Source: Stygiolobus sp037389425
Lineage (GTDB): Archaea > Thermoproteota > Thermoprotei_A > Sulfolobales > Sulfolobaceae
Direction: 5' to 3'
Length of the DNA stretch: 37,790 nucleotides
Assembly (NCBI RefSeq): GCF_037389425.1
Contig: NZ_JBBHKR010000045.1
Location: forward strand, 1 to 37,790
Of this stretch, positions 16,480-24,098 are shown piece by piece. The notes beneath the pieces were generated by a model. It searched no databases, was not told the DNA's origin, and worked only from the letters and a program-made list of their open reading frames with translations. Position 1 is the first letter of the stretch; the number at the start of each line of letters is the position of its first letter. A program made the position numbers and the translations under genes.

Positions 16480-17880
16480 ATGGGATTATATGAAAAGGTA
16501 AAAGAGCTTTCACGATACGGGGAAGTAGTTAGCGGAGATAGGAAAGAAAAATATCTTGTAAAGCAAATTAAGGCTCAGTTCGAGCCCCACTTCGATGAAA
16601 TTAAGATATACCCGACTGAAGTCCTTAGTTGGTCTAATAAGGAACTAGAAATAGAATGTGAGGGGGGAAAAGTTCCTAAAAGCGATATAGTTACACTACC
16701 TTACTCGCCTTCAGCTGATCTCGAGACTGAGAACTATAAGATAATTAGTTTGAATAACTTGACGGAACTAAACGTAAAATACGGATTACTTGGTAACGAA
16801 GGAAAAGTACTAATTTTTACATTAAACGATGATACTTTACGAAAGGTAGTTTTGAAAAATAGAATATTACTCCAGAATTCTCCTCAACCTCCACCTTATA
16901 CTCCAGCATTTTTCGTAACCCAAAATGCGCTTAAATTTCTTAAAGGTAAATGCAGATTCTATACTGAGAATATCTTTAAAAATTCTATTGGTTACAGTAT
17001 AGAAGGCATATCTAACAGCAAGAATGATGAAAAAATATATGTTACTGCGCATCACGACCATTGGTTTTACGGCGAGCATGACGATCTCGTTGGAGTAGCG
17101 TTACTGACTGAACTCATGAATGAAAAGTATGATAACGAAATCCATGCTATAACATTTACTGCAGAAGAGAGCGGTTGTTATTTTGAAAGTTTCTCGTGGG
17201 CATGTGGCTCTAAAACGTTCGTGGAAAATAATGCAAAGAGACTTGAGGGTACAAAGTTTGTTCTTTCGCTTGATAATATAGCCGACTCTCTCTATGTATA
17301 CTACACGCCAATATTGTCTATACCCCTTTCTAATAACATCACAGATGTGAGTTATCCGTCGCCTTACACAGATAGTTATAGATTCTTAAGTGCTGGAATC
17401 CCAACCATATCCTTTCATTCCATAAATTATAAGTATTATCATTCTAGTCACGATATATTGACAGTAGAGGAGGCTAAAATAATAGAGGAAAATATTATCC
17501 CTTTGATAATAAACACCTTAAGGAATACTAGGCTAACTTCATTGGAAGTTTTTATGAACTATATTAAAAACCAAGTTATTGAGCTACCGGTAGAAATTAG
17601 AACATTAATCACTAACATTGAAGGTAAAAGATTTGATTATAATACAATCCTTCCTCTTTATAAATCAATCCTCTATTCTAACGGAAAAATAATGACTACA
17701 ATTTTCCACACGCTTAAGGGAATAAAGGAAAGTTACTTTGATGTTTATGTAGCACTAGAAGACTTTGGGGAAATAGAACACAAGGAAGGTTCTAACGAGG
17801 TCAATTATTTCACGTATTTAAATCGTCTGCACAGAGAAGAGACTAAAAAATTCTACGCTCTATTATCAGATATATTTTAG
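16480..17880 (+). CDS. M28 family zinc metallopeptidase
   Basis: Predicted cytoplasmic aminopeptidase-type hydrolase with two zinc ions. The metal-binding pattern of the M28 family is complete: H191-x-D193 in VTAHHDHWFYG, D201 in GEHDDLVGVA, E229-E230 in TAEESG, D265 in LSLDNIAD, and H321 in KYYHSSHD. Residues 1-180 form an N-terminal part with an apparent protease-associated-like insertion; residues about 340-466 are a helical tail. No signal peptide or membrane segment is visible. The gene has no plus-strand partner. A TATA-like CTTATTTAT at 16446-16454 lies about 30 bp upstream inside the DUF447 gene, suggesting a leaderless mRNA. Confidence 0.85.
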   Translation: MGLYEKVKELSRYGEVVSGDRKEKYLVKQIKAQFEPHFDEIKIYPTEVLSWSNKELEIECEGGKVPKSDIVTLPYSPSADLETENYKIISLNNLTELNVKYGLLGNEGKVLIFTLNDDTLRKVVLKNRILLQNSPQPPPYTPAFFVTQNALKFLKGKCRFYTENIFKNSIGYSIEGISNSKNDEKIYVTAHHDHWFYGEHDDLVGVALLTELMNEKYDNEIHAITFTAEESGCYFESFSWACGSKTFVENNAKRLEGTKFVLSLDNIADSLYVYYTPILSIPLSNNITDVSYPSPYTDSYRFLSAGIPTISFHSINYKYYHSSHDILTVEEAKIIEENIIPLIINTLRNTRLTSLEVFMNYIKNQVIELPVEIRTLITNIEGKRFDYNTILPLYKSILYSNGKIMTTIFHTLKGIKESYFDVYVALEDFGEIEHKEGSNEVNYFTYLNRLHREETKKFYALLSDIF

Positions 17881-18602
17881 AATATTTCTTCTAATTCCTT
17901 TAGATTGTTTACGACGTAATCCGCATATAATTCAGCGTATTTAACTCGCCCTTTTCTATCAATAAGTATAGCTCTTAATCCAGCTTTTTTAGCCGCTAAA
18001 CAATCCTTTACTGGATCGTCGCCTACCATAACGCATGAATTAGTATTAAGGCCCATCTTTTCACAAGCAACTATAAACGGTTCTACATTAGGCTTAGGCT
18101 TGATATTATTTTCTCCTCCTATGATGATTATGTCGAAATAAGAAATTAGAGGAAACTTTGAAAGCCTTGATTTCTTATCTCCCCACTCTCCATCACTATT
18201 TGTTATTATGCCTAGTTTGAAACCTTTCCTCTTTAAGTACTCAATAAGGTCTAATGCATCCTCGTAAGGCACGTTATTGGATGCAACGCTCCAATAAATT
18301 TGCGTCCATTCGTATAAATCCTCCATCCCTGCTTTGATTCCCAACCTATCTAAAGCTGTCTGCCACCATATTTTTCTGTCATAAACGCCTTCTTCATCTA
18401 AAGACTTAGCTATCTCAAAAACAACTTTCTTAATTTCATTTTTTTCAAGCTTATTATTTGAATAATTCTCTACTACGTAATTGTAAATATCATCTACTAC
18501 TTTCTGTAATGCTTCGTGTGATTTTTCCTCAAAAGAAACCAATGTATTATCAAAGTCGAAAAAAATAGCATTAGTATTTCTAAAAACGTTAATCTCTTCC
18601 AT
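17877..18602 (-). CDS. HAD-superfamily hydrolase
   Basis: Phosphatase-like haloacid dehalogenase family protein, 241 aa. Motif I is DFDNT (residues 16-20) with nucleophile D16 and acid D18; motif II is ITNS (S136); motif III lysine is in NIKPKPN (about K168-K170); motif IV is GDDPVKD (194-200). A helical cap lies between motifs I and II. The substrate cannot be told from sequence. It starts 6 nt after the EF-2 stop and is probably co-transcribed with it. Its stop codon overlaps the stop of the convergent M28 gene. Confidence 0.88.
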   Translation of the reverse strand: MEEINVFRNTNAIFFDFDNTLVSFEEKSHEALQKVVDDIYNYVVENYSNNKLEKNEIKKVVFEIAKSLDEEGVYDRKIWWQTALDRLGIKAGMEDLYEWTQIYWSVASNNVPYEDALDLIEYLKRKGFKLGIITNSDGEWGDKKSRLSKFPLISYFDIIIIGGENNIKPKPNVEPFIVACEKMGLNTNSCVMVGDDPVKDCLAAKKAGLRAILIDRKGRVKYAELYADYVVNNLKELEEIF

Positions 18603-18608
18603 ATAAAA

Positions 18609-20822
18609 TCACGATAAGAAGTCCTCAACTTTAGGCAATTGCTTGGGCTTTCCTTTTCTCTCCCTTATTTTCATAACGATATCAGTTAGTAAGCTGTCTG
18701 GAACTGGAGCCCATCTGCTAAACTCAGTTCCCCAGAATGCTCTACCCGCACTTGCTGCTCTCAATTCACTGGCTAATTCGAAAGACTCTGATACTGGGAT
18801 CTCAGCGGTAATTCTGGCAACGTTTCCACTTTGAGTCATGTCAAGTACTTTTCCTCTTTTCCTAGTTATAACTCCAGATACATTACCTACATACTCCATT
18901 GGTACTCTTATGTCAAGCTTCTGTAAAGGTTCTAATAATGTGGGCTTAGCGGTTAGGAAGCCCGCGAAAATCGCATTTCTCACTGCTGGGTATAACTGAG
19001 CTGGGCCCCTATGGGCTGGGTCTTCATGTATTACTGCGTCGTGAAGCACTACTTTTACTCCTCTAACGGGTTCAAATGCTAATGGACCCTCTTTCATAGC
19101 TAGCCTATATCCTTGGATTATAGTGTCCATTACTTCTCTCAGGTGTTGTACACCACTGGTTGCATCAACGAAGACGTTTATGTTTTCATCAATCGCCACT
19201 ATCTTTTTAGCCTCATCATAGTCCCAACCAGCATTATCTCTCAATATCTTAGCCATCTCTTTATTGTCCATATCCTCCTTTATTGTACCGTTCGCAATAA
19301 GCTCGATAGTCTCATTATTTAACGGCTCTACACTTATATACAACTTATTGTGCTTATTGGGCGACTTACCTTCAAACACTTGACTCTTAGCTCTTATGCT
19401 TTCTCTATAAACTATAATTGGTGGTGTTGTTACTACGTCTACACCGTAATTCTCTTTTAATAGTTGTAACGATACTTCTAAATGAAGGAATCCCATACCT
19501 GAAAGCAAGTATTCGCCAGTCTCCTCATTAATTTTTACAACTAAGTTAGGGTCTTCAATACTTAGCTTTCTTAAAGCATCAATCATCTTAGTTAAGTCTT
19601 TCGGATTCTTCGGTTCTACTGAAATAGTCACTACTGGCTCTGAAACGTAGTGTAGGCTCTCAAAGCTTCCAAAATTAGTGTCTTTGAACCTCACATCTAT
19701 TGCTGTCTCACCTGACCTCGCCGCGTCAAGACCTAGTGCAGCTGCAATGTTACCAGCTGGAATCTCTTCGGCTAATTCCCTCGTTGCACCCATGTAAAGG
19801 CTTACTTGTAAAACTCTTTGCTGCTTCTTAGCGTTCACAAGCCAGATTTCTTCTCCAGCTCTCAAAGTTCCTGAGAACACTCTACCAGTAGCAACAAGAC
19901 CGGCATGAGGGTCAACTTTCATATCGTTGATCATGAGTACGATAGGTCCGTTAGGATCTGCATTGAGCATTGCCTTTACTAAATCATTGTCTAAGTCGCC
20001 TTTCCATATCTTCGGAATTCTATACTTCTGAGCCTCTCTCGGGTTCGGAACTAACCTAATTACAGTGTCTAAAAGAGCCTCATGTATGGGAGATTTTGTA
20101 CTTAATTCTTCGATCTTTGATTTATCTCCGCTTGAGTAAGCGTTTACTACATCACTGAATTTGACTCCCTTTTTAGCTGCCATGGGGACCGTGAATCCCC
20201 ACTTATCCTTAGCTGAACCAAATACCACGTTACCTAGTTCTGGTCTAATTCTCCATTGCTCTTTAAATTCTGGTTCAGCATACATCTCTATTAAGTTGTT
20301 GACTTCCATTATCAGATCCGTAAGTTTCTTCTGAACTTCTTGAGGACTAAGTTTTAGCTCTTTTACCAATCTATCTACTTTGTTTATAAATAGAATAGGT
20401 CTTACCCTTTCTTCGAGGCTCTGCCTCAATACTGTTTCTGTCTGTGTCATTACTCCTTCTACTGCGTCAACAACAACAATGGATCCGTCTAAAACTCTAA
20501 GACTTCTAGTTACTCTACCGCTAAAATCTACGTGACCTGGTGTATCAATCAAGTTAATTACGTAACCTTTACCTTCAACCTCGTGGTAGAGGCTGACGTT
20601 AGCAGCCTTTACTGTGATACCTCTTTGTTGCTCTACAGATAGATAATCTAACGCTAATGCCTCACCAGCAACTTTCTGGGAAATAATTCCTGATGCTGCT
20701 AATAATGTATCACTCGTTGTAGTTTTACCGTGATCTACATGAGCAATTATACCGATATTTCTAACTCTTGTTACATCTTTCATTAAAGACAGTACTTGTT
20801 CTACTGTCTTATAACGTGGCAA
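18609..20822 (-). CDS. fusA: Translation elongation factor EF-2
   Basis: GTPase that drives ribosome translocation; 737 aa. The GTP-binding motifs are AHVDHGKTT (residues 27-35), DTPGH (93-97) and NKVD (147-150). The histidine modified to diphthamide is expected at H604 in HEDPAHRGPAQ. The start is the TTG at 20822, giving MPRYKTVEQV, the N terminus I recall for Sulfolobus EF-2; GGTGAT precedes it by 7 nt. A HAD hydrolase follows after 6 nt. Confidence 0.98.
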   Translation of the reverse strand: MPRYKTVEQVLSLMKDVTRVRNIGIIAHVDHGKTTTSDTLLAASGIISQKVAGEALALDYLSVEQQRGITVKAANVSLYHEVEGKGYVINLIDTPGHVDFSGRVTRSLRVLDGSIVVVDAVEGVMTQTETVLRQSLEERVRPILFINKVDRLVKELKLSPQEVQKKLTDLIMEVNNLIEMYAEPEFKEQWRIRPELGNVVFGSAKDKWGFTVPMAAKKGVKFSDVVNAYSSGDKSKIEELSTKSPIHEALLDTVIRLVPNPREAQKYRIPKIWKGDLDNDLVKAMLNADPNGPIVLMINDMKVDPHAGLVATGRVFSGTLRAGEEIWLVNAKKQQRVLQVSLYMGATRELAEEIPAGNIAAALGLDAARSGETAIDVRFKDTNFGSFESLHYVSEPVVTISVEPKNPKDLTKMIDALRKLSIEDPNLVVKINEETGEYLLSGMGFLHLEVSLQLLKENYGVDVVTTPPIIVYRESIRAKSQVFEGKSPNKHNKLYISVEPLNNETIELIANGTIKEDMDNKEMAKILRDNAGWDYDEAKKIVAIDENINVFVDATSGVQHLREVMDTIIQGYRLAMKEGPLAFEPVRGVKVVLHDAVIHEDPAHRGPAQLYPAVRNAIFAGFLTAKPTLLEPLQKLDIRVPMEYVGNVSGVITRKRGKVLDMTQSGNVARITAEIPVSESFELASELRAASAGRAFWGTEFSRWAPVPDSLLTDIVMKIRERKGKPKQLPKVEDFLS

Positions 20823-20863
20823 GGCTTATATCACCGTATTTAGTTAGTAAGTAATGAGTTTGA

Positions 20864-20873
20864 ATATTAAAGT
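20864..20873 (-). promoter_or_regulatory. TATA-like box for EF-2
   Basis: The minus strand reads CTTTAATATT about 45 bp upstream of the EF-2 start codon. Transcription starting some 26 bp downstream would leave a leader of about 19 nt that contains the GGTGAT ribosome-binding site. It lies in the 213-bp divergent gap shared with the thioredoxin reductase gene. Confidence 0.5.
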
Positions 20874-20939
20874 GTATTGGGAGTTATACTTACGATAGTT
20901 TATAACTTTCTCAACTATGAGAATAATTAATTAAAGTTC

Positions 20940-20952
20940 ATTGATTATCAAT
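20940..20952. repeat. 13-bp perfect inverted repeat in the EF-2/TrxB divergent gap
   Basis: ATTGAT-T-ATCAAT, arms of 6 bp with a single central base. It lies just upstream of the first copy of the 21-bp direct repeat and between the two divergent promoters, so it could be an operator. In such AT-rich DNA a 13-bp palindrome can also occur by chance. Confidence 0.4.
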
Positions 20953-20957
20953 TTTAC

Positions 20958-21049
20958 TCAATATATGAGCGAAAATATCCAATAAGATTGTTTCATAAAT
21001 TAAATTTTTATTATAAGAACTTACTTAATCAATATATGAGCGAAAATAT
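20958..21049 (+). repeat. 21-bp direct repeat duplicating the trxB start region
   Basis: TCAATATATGAGCGAAAATAT occurs at 20958-20978 and again, identically, at 21029-21049, a 71-bp offset. The second copy covers the real start of the thioredoxin reductase (MSENI...). The first copy also has ATG and encodes MSENIQ, then stops with TAA (20965-20985). The 50 bp between the copies contains the presumed TATA box of the gene. Confidence 0.9.
21004..21014 (+). promoter_or_regulatory. TATA-like box for the thioredoxin reductase gene
   Basis: An AT-rich box (ATTTTTATTAT) is centred about 27 bp before the ATG at 21036, the spacing of leaderless Sulfolobales genes. No ribosome-binding site precedes the ATG, in line with leaderless translation. 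Confidence 0.5.
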
Positions 21050-22031
21050 TGTATATGATGTGATCATAATTGGAGCCGGAATAGCAGGTTTGAGTGCAGC
21101 CCTTTATACAGCAAGACAGAAAATGAAGACATTAGTAGTGTCAAAAGATTTAGGAGGACAACTTACGTTGACCGAACTTATAGAGAATTATCCCGCAATA
21201 GAGTCATCTACCGGACTTGCCTTAGCTCAAAAAGTAGAGAAGCAGGCTAAAAAATTCGGAGCTATGTTTATTTACGGAGAAGAAATAAATAAGATCGAGA
21301 AAAAGGGAGATATTTTCTTAGTAAAGGGAATAAAAGGAGAGTATATAGCAAAGACTTTGATCCTTGCATTCGGTAAAACTCCTAGAGAACTCCATGTGAA
21401 AGGAGAACAAGAATTTAAAGGAAAAGGTGTGTCATATTGTGCAATATGCGATGCCGCTTTCTTTAAAGACAAACCTGCGGCTGTAGTAGGTGAAGGAGAA
21501 CCGGGGTTAGAGGCGATAGAGTTACTTTCCAGATATGCAAAGCCAGCTTATTATATATCTAGATCCGCAGTGTTAGTAGGTTCAGACGAAAATCTAGTTA
21601 AGGGTGTACTTAGTAACAATAATATAAAGTTATATTTAGGGTATACTGTAAAGGAAATACAAGGAGATCAGAAAGTTTCTAGAATAGTGATAAGTAACTT
21701 AAAAGACGGAAAGACTGAGGTGTTAGAGGTAGAAGGAGTTATTATAGAGATGGGTTATGAGCTGAGAACTGACTTTGTAAAAGATTTAGTGAAATTAAAT
21801 GATAAAGGAGAAATTATAGTTGATGAGCTAGGAAAAACAAGTATGGAGGGTGTATTTGCGGCTGGTGATGTGACATCAACTCCCTACAAACAAGCAGCAG
21901 TAGCAGCAGCGGAGGGAGTTAAGGCAGCCTTATCGGCATACAATTATCTTAGGAGTAAATCTGGCTTACCACCGGTCAATGTTGATTGGAAGGCCGAGAA
22001 AAAGAAATTCAGTATGCAATTAAGATTGTAA
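21036..22031 (+). CDS. trxB: Thioredoxin-disulfide reductase-like flavoprotein
   Basis: 331-aa FAD protein of the thioredoxin reductase family, expected to reduce thioredoxin-like proteins through a CxxC pair. FAD-binding GAGIAGL is at residues 13-19, the redox CAIC at 135-138 and the second FAD motif GVFAAGD at 282-288. The NADPH domain departs from the family: the usual GGGDSA reads GEGEPG (152-157) and the HRRxxFRA region reads ISRSAVLVG (174-182). Start chosen at 21036 because residues before it do not fit the family and a TATA box sits at the leaderless distance; the frame is open from 20988. The gene ends 1 nt before the convergent XPF gene. Confidence 0.9.
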   Translation: MSENIVYDVIIIGAGIAGLSAALYTARQKMKTLVVSKDLGGQLTLTELIENYPAIESSTGLALAQKVEKQAKKFGAMFIYGEEINKIEKKGDIFLVKGIKGEYIAKTLILAFGKTPRELHVKGEQEFKGKGVSYCAICDAAFFKDKPAAVVGEGEPGLEAIELLSRYAKPAYYISRSAVLVGSDENLVKGVLSNNNIKLYLGYTVKEIQGDQKVSRIVISNLKDGKTEVLEVEGVIIEMGYELRTDFVKDLVKLNDKGEIIVDELGKTSMEGVFAAGDVTSTPYKQAAVAAAEGVKAALSAYNYLRSKSGLPPVNVDWKAEKKKFSMQLRL

Positions 22032-22032
22032 C

Positions 22033-22737
22033 TTAGAGAAAATCTAATATCCCTCCTGATTTTTTCTCCTGCCTATTTTCGCTGTCAGCAACATACTTTG
22101 TATGAAGAACTCTGTAAATTTCTTCAGCTCTTTTTCTGCTCCCTATGACTTTTTCCAGTTCTGCAATAGAGGCCTTACATAATCCTTCTATTGAACCGAA
22201 TTTTTCTAAAAGCTTAGGCGCTAATTTACTACCTACATGAGGCAAAGACTCCACGACGTATATTTGTATATCTTTCAAGCTCTCAAACTTAGGCTTATCA
22301 TGAAGATTGATAATACTTCTGTATCCATTATCTTGATGATTTACTACTTTATCAGCTAGTTTATATAGAATATAAGCAGTATCTCTTTTGCTCGTAGAAT
22401 AGATAATCCTAACTCCGTAGTCCACTAATGCAGATATAAGGGCAGCATTTATCGCGTCCCATTTATCCGTAATATTTCTCACATAATCTAGCTTCCCTTC
22501 AACGAGTAAGAAGGGTTCTTCATAAGCTTCCTTCAGCCTTGACAACTGGTCGAAAAACCTCTTGTCATAAACTGAAGCTACTAAGTCAGAAACCGACTTC
22601 CTTTCTACCCCGATCCTCTCGGATATCACATAATCTGCAACGCTTAAATTTTCTAAAACAACAACCACACCAAAATCTTTAAGAAGATCTGGAATCCCAC
22701 TTTCCTTTTCCCTATAGTCTGCATAAATGCGTAACAC
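22033..22737 (-). CDS. xpf: XPF/Rad1-family structure-specific endonuclease (short crenarchaeal form)
   Basis: Cuts 3' flaps and related branched DNA in repair. The nuclease domain has YADYREK (residues 5-11), VERKSVSD (44-51) and a YDKRFFDQLSRL helix; the C-terminal (HhH)2 domain includes LPHVGSKLAPKLLEKFGS and SIAELEKVIGSRKRAEEIY. There is no helicase domain, as in crenarchaea. The last residues, GGILDFL, resemble a PCNA-interacting peptide, in line with the known PCNA dependence of crenarchaeal XPF. GTG start. It is the last gene of the RNA-processing operon. Confidence 0.93.
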   Translation of the reverse strand: MLRIYADYREKESGIPDLLKDFGVVVVLENLSVADYVISERIGVERKSVSDLVASVYDKRFFDQLSRLKEAYEEPFLLVEGKLDYVRNITDKWDAINAALISALVDYGVRIIYSTSKRDTAYILYKLADKVVNHQDNGYRSIINLHDKPKFESLKDIQIYVVESLPHVGSKLAPKLLEKFGSIEGLCKASIAELEKVIGSRKRAEEIYRVLHTKYVADSENRQEKKSGGILDFL

Positions 22738-22764
22738 AGTATAAAAAATCGTTGTAATGACTAC

Positions 22765-23142
22765 TTAAGCCTTTGGTACTCCACTGCCTTGTGGATAATA
22801 CTTAGCCATTAATTCGTTGACCTTCTTTTGCCTCTCTTCGAGTTGTGCTCTCAACTTAGCCTCTTGGTTCTGATAAGTCCTTGACCTTAACTCAAGTATA
22901 GTCTTCTGTTCGTCTAGTTCTTTCTGAATCTCGTCTTTATTGACCTTAACTAATAAGTTTCCTACCATTTTATATACTATAGCATCGGAAGGTAGCTGAG
23001 TTAATTCTTGCAAAACTTTATTTACTTCACGTAATTGATTATCTATAACACTTTTCTCTGTTAATACTCTATTAAGTTGATCTTGTAATTGCTGAAGTTT
23101 TACAATCTCAGCCTTAAGCTCGGGGGGTATTCTTTCGGTCAT
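22765..23142 (-). CDS. pfdB: Prefoldin subunit beta
   Basis: Jellyfish-shaped hexameric chaperone subunit that hands unfolded proteins to the thermosome. The 125-aa sequence is two long coiled-coil helices (residues about 8-45 and 75-115) joined by the beta hairpin with PSDAIVYKMVGNLLVKVNKD, typical of the beta subunit. The ATG follows GGTGA and lies inside the end of the Pcc1 gene (29-bp overlap). Confidence 0.96.
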   Translation of the reverse strand: MTERIPPELKAEIVKLQQLQDQLNRVLTEKSVIDNQLREVNKVLQELTQLPSDAIVYKMVGNLLVKVNKDEIQKELDEQKTILELRSRTYQNQEAKLRAQLEERQKKVNELMAKYYPQGSGVPKA

Positions 23143-23371
23143 TATTTTTCACCTTGTTTAATGTCTCTATTATTGTGTATATCCAGGATATATAAGAGTT
23201 CATTATAGCTCTTCCCCTACTTATCGAATTAGCACTTATTATAATAAGACTTTTATCCTTGTCAATATTTACTACTCTTTGGTCTACCTTCTCCAATAAT
23301 ATCGAATTAAACAAAATTTTCCTCAAGCTGTCATCTACATTCTCAAATTTGATTTCGATCAATACCTTCAT
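23114..23371 (-). CDS. pcc1: KEOPS complex subunit Pcc1
   Basis: Small dimerising subunit of the KEOPS complex, which makes t6A in ANN-decoding tRNAs. The 85-aa protein has the pattern of the family: a first strand KVLIEIKFEN, a middle VNIDKDKSLIIISANSISRG and a C-terminal helix RAIMNSYISWIYTIIETL. Start set at the ATG at 23371; a TTG at 23380 would add three residues. Both ends overlap neighbours (Brix gene by 29 bp, prefoldin beta by 29 bp). Confidence 0.82.
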   Translation of the reverse strand: MKVLIEIKFENVDDSLRKILFNSILLEKVDQRVVNIDKDKSLIIISANSISRGRAIMNSYISWIYTIIETLNKVKNNDRKNTPRA

Positions 23372-23891
23372 TATAATCAAACCTAATTATGGGACCTAAA
23401 ATATTATTTTGGTTATCTAAGAACTTTACTTGATACAACTTCTTATTACCTTCAGTGATAATCGCCTCGCCGTATGCATATGCATCACATGAAGATATCG
23501 AATAATAGCCTAAATCTAGTAACAATTTCTTTATTGTATCATGTTCTATTGACCCTATACATCCTTTTCTTACTTTTTTTGAATCTTTTTCGACCTTTAG
23601 TATCTCTTTCCTCAATGTTACTCCCAAAATTCTAAGGTTATACTTTAGAGAAGAGGTATAAAGATCATAAACTAGAAAAAACCAAGGATTACCCTTTCTT
23701 ATCCCAACAACCACAAGATACGATGCTTGAAAAAACTTGGCTTTCCTAAGAATTGCATCTAGGCTTTGTCTACCTCTGTTTATACGCTTTGAGAAAGGTA
23801 TAATATCTTCGAGTTCATTCAAAAACGATCTAACTCTAACCGGGGCGTCTCTAGTAGACGTGAGAATAACTCTAGTACGGCGTATAGGCAA
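23343..23891 (-). CDS. Brix domain protein (archaeal Imp4-like)
   Basis: Predicted rRNA-binding ribosome biogenesis factor. The Brix/Imp4 pattern is visible as RVILTSTRDAPVRVRSFLNE followed by INRGRQSLDAILRKAKFF and VVVGIRKGNPWFFLVYDL. No ATG is available near the conserved start: a TTG at 23891 gives 182 aa and overlaps L37Ae by 20 bp, and a GTG at 23921 gives 192 aa and overlaps it by 50 bp. The TTG is preferred because the extra ten residues look non-conserved, but neither has a clear ribosome-binding site. It sits in the exosome operon with other rRNA-maturation genes. Confidence 0.82.
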   Translation of the reverse strand: MPIRRTRVILTSTRDAPVRVRSFLNELEDIIPFSKRINRGRQSLDAILRKAKFFQASYLVVVGIRKGNPWFFLVYDLYTSSLKYNLRILGVTLRKEILKVEKDSKKVRKGCIGSIEHDTIKKLLLDLGYYSISSCDAYAYGEAIITEGNKKLYQVKFLDNQNNILGPIIRFDYNEGIDRNQI

Positions 23892-24084
23892 GCCCCGCCC
23901 ACTTTGCGCCGCACTTCTCACAATACCATATACCGGCCGCTAACCTGACTACCTTACCGGTAGTTTTACACACAGGACATTGATGATCTTTATACCTTTT
24001 CTCCATTATTTCTTTCCACTTTTTCCTCAGCGATGATCCATATCTCGGTCCAAATCTACCTGCTATTCCGGTAACTTTCCCCAT
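23872..24084 (-). CDS. rpl37ae: 50S ribosomal protein L37Ae (eL43)
   Basis: Zinc-ribbon large-subunit protein of 70 aa. It begins GKVTGIAGRFGPRYGSSLRK and has two CxxC pairs, C36/C39 (CPVC) and C55/C58 (CEKC), the four zinc ligands. A position between the exosome genes and the Brix gene is common in archaea. Its last codons overlap the start of the Brix gene. Confidence 0.97.
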   Translation of the reverse strand: MGKVTGIAGRFGPRYGSSLRKKWKEIMEKRYKDHQCPVCKTTGKVVRLAAGIWYCEKCGAKWAGLAYTPY

Positions 24085-24098
24085 AGTTCTTCACACTC

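Noticed and set aside
20988..21035. In-frame N-terminal extension of the thioredoxin reductase starting at 20988.
   Set aside because: The 16 extra residues are not like the family, and the TATA box lies inside this stretch at the right distance for a leaderless start at 21036.
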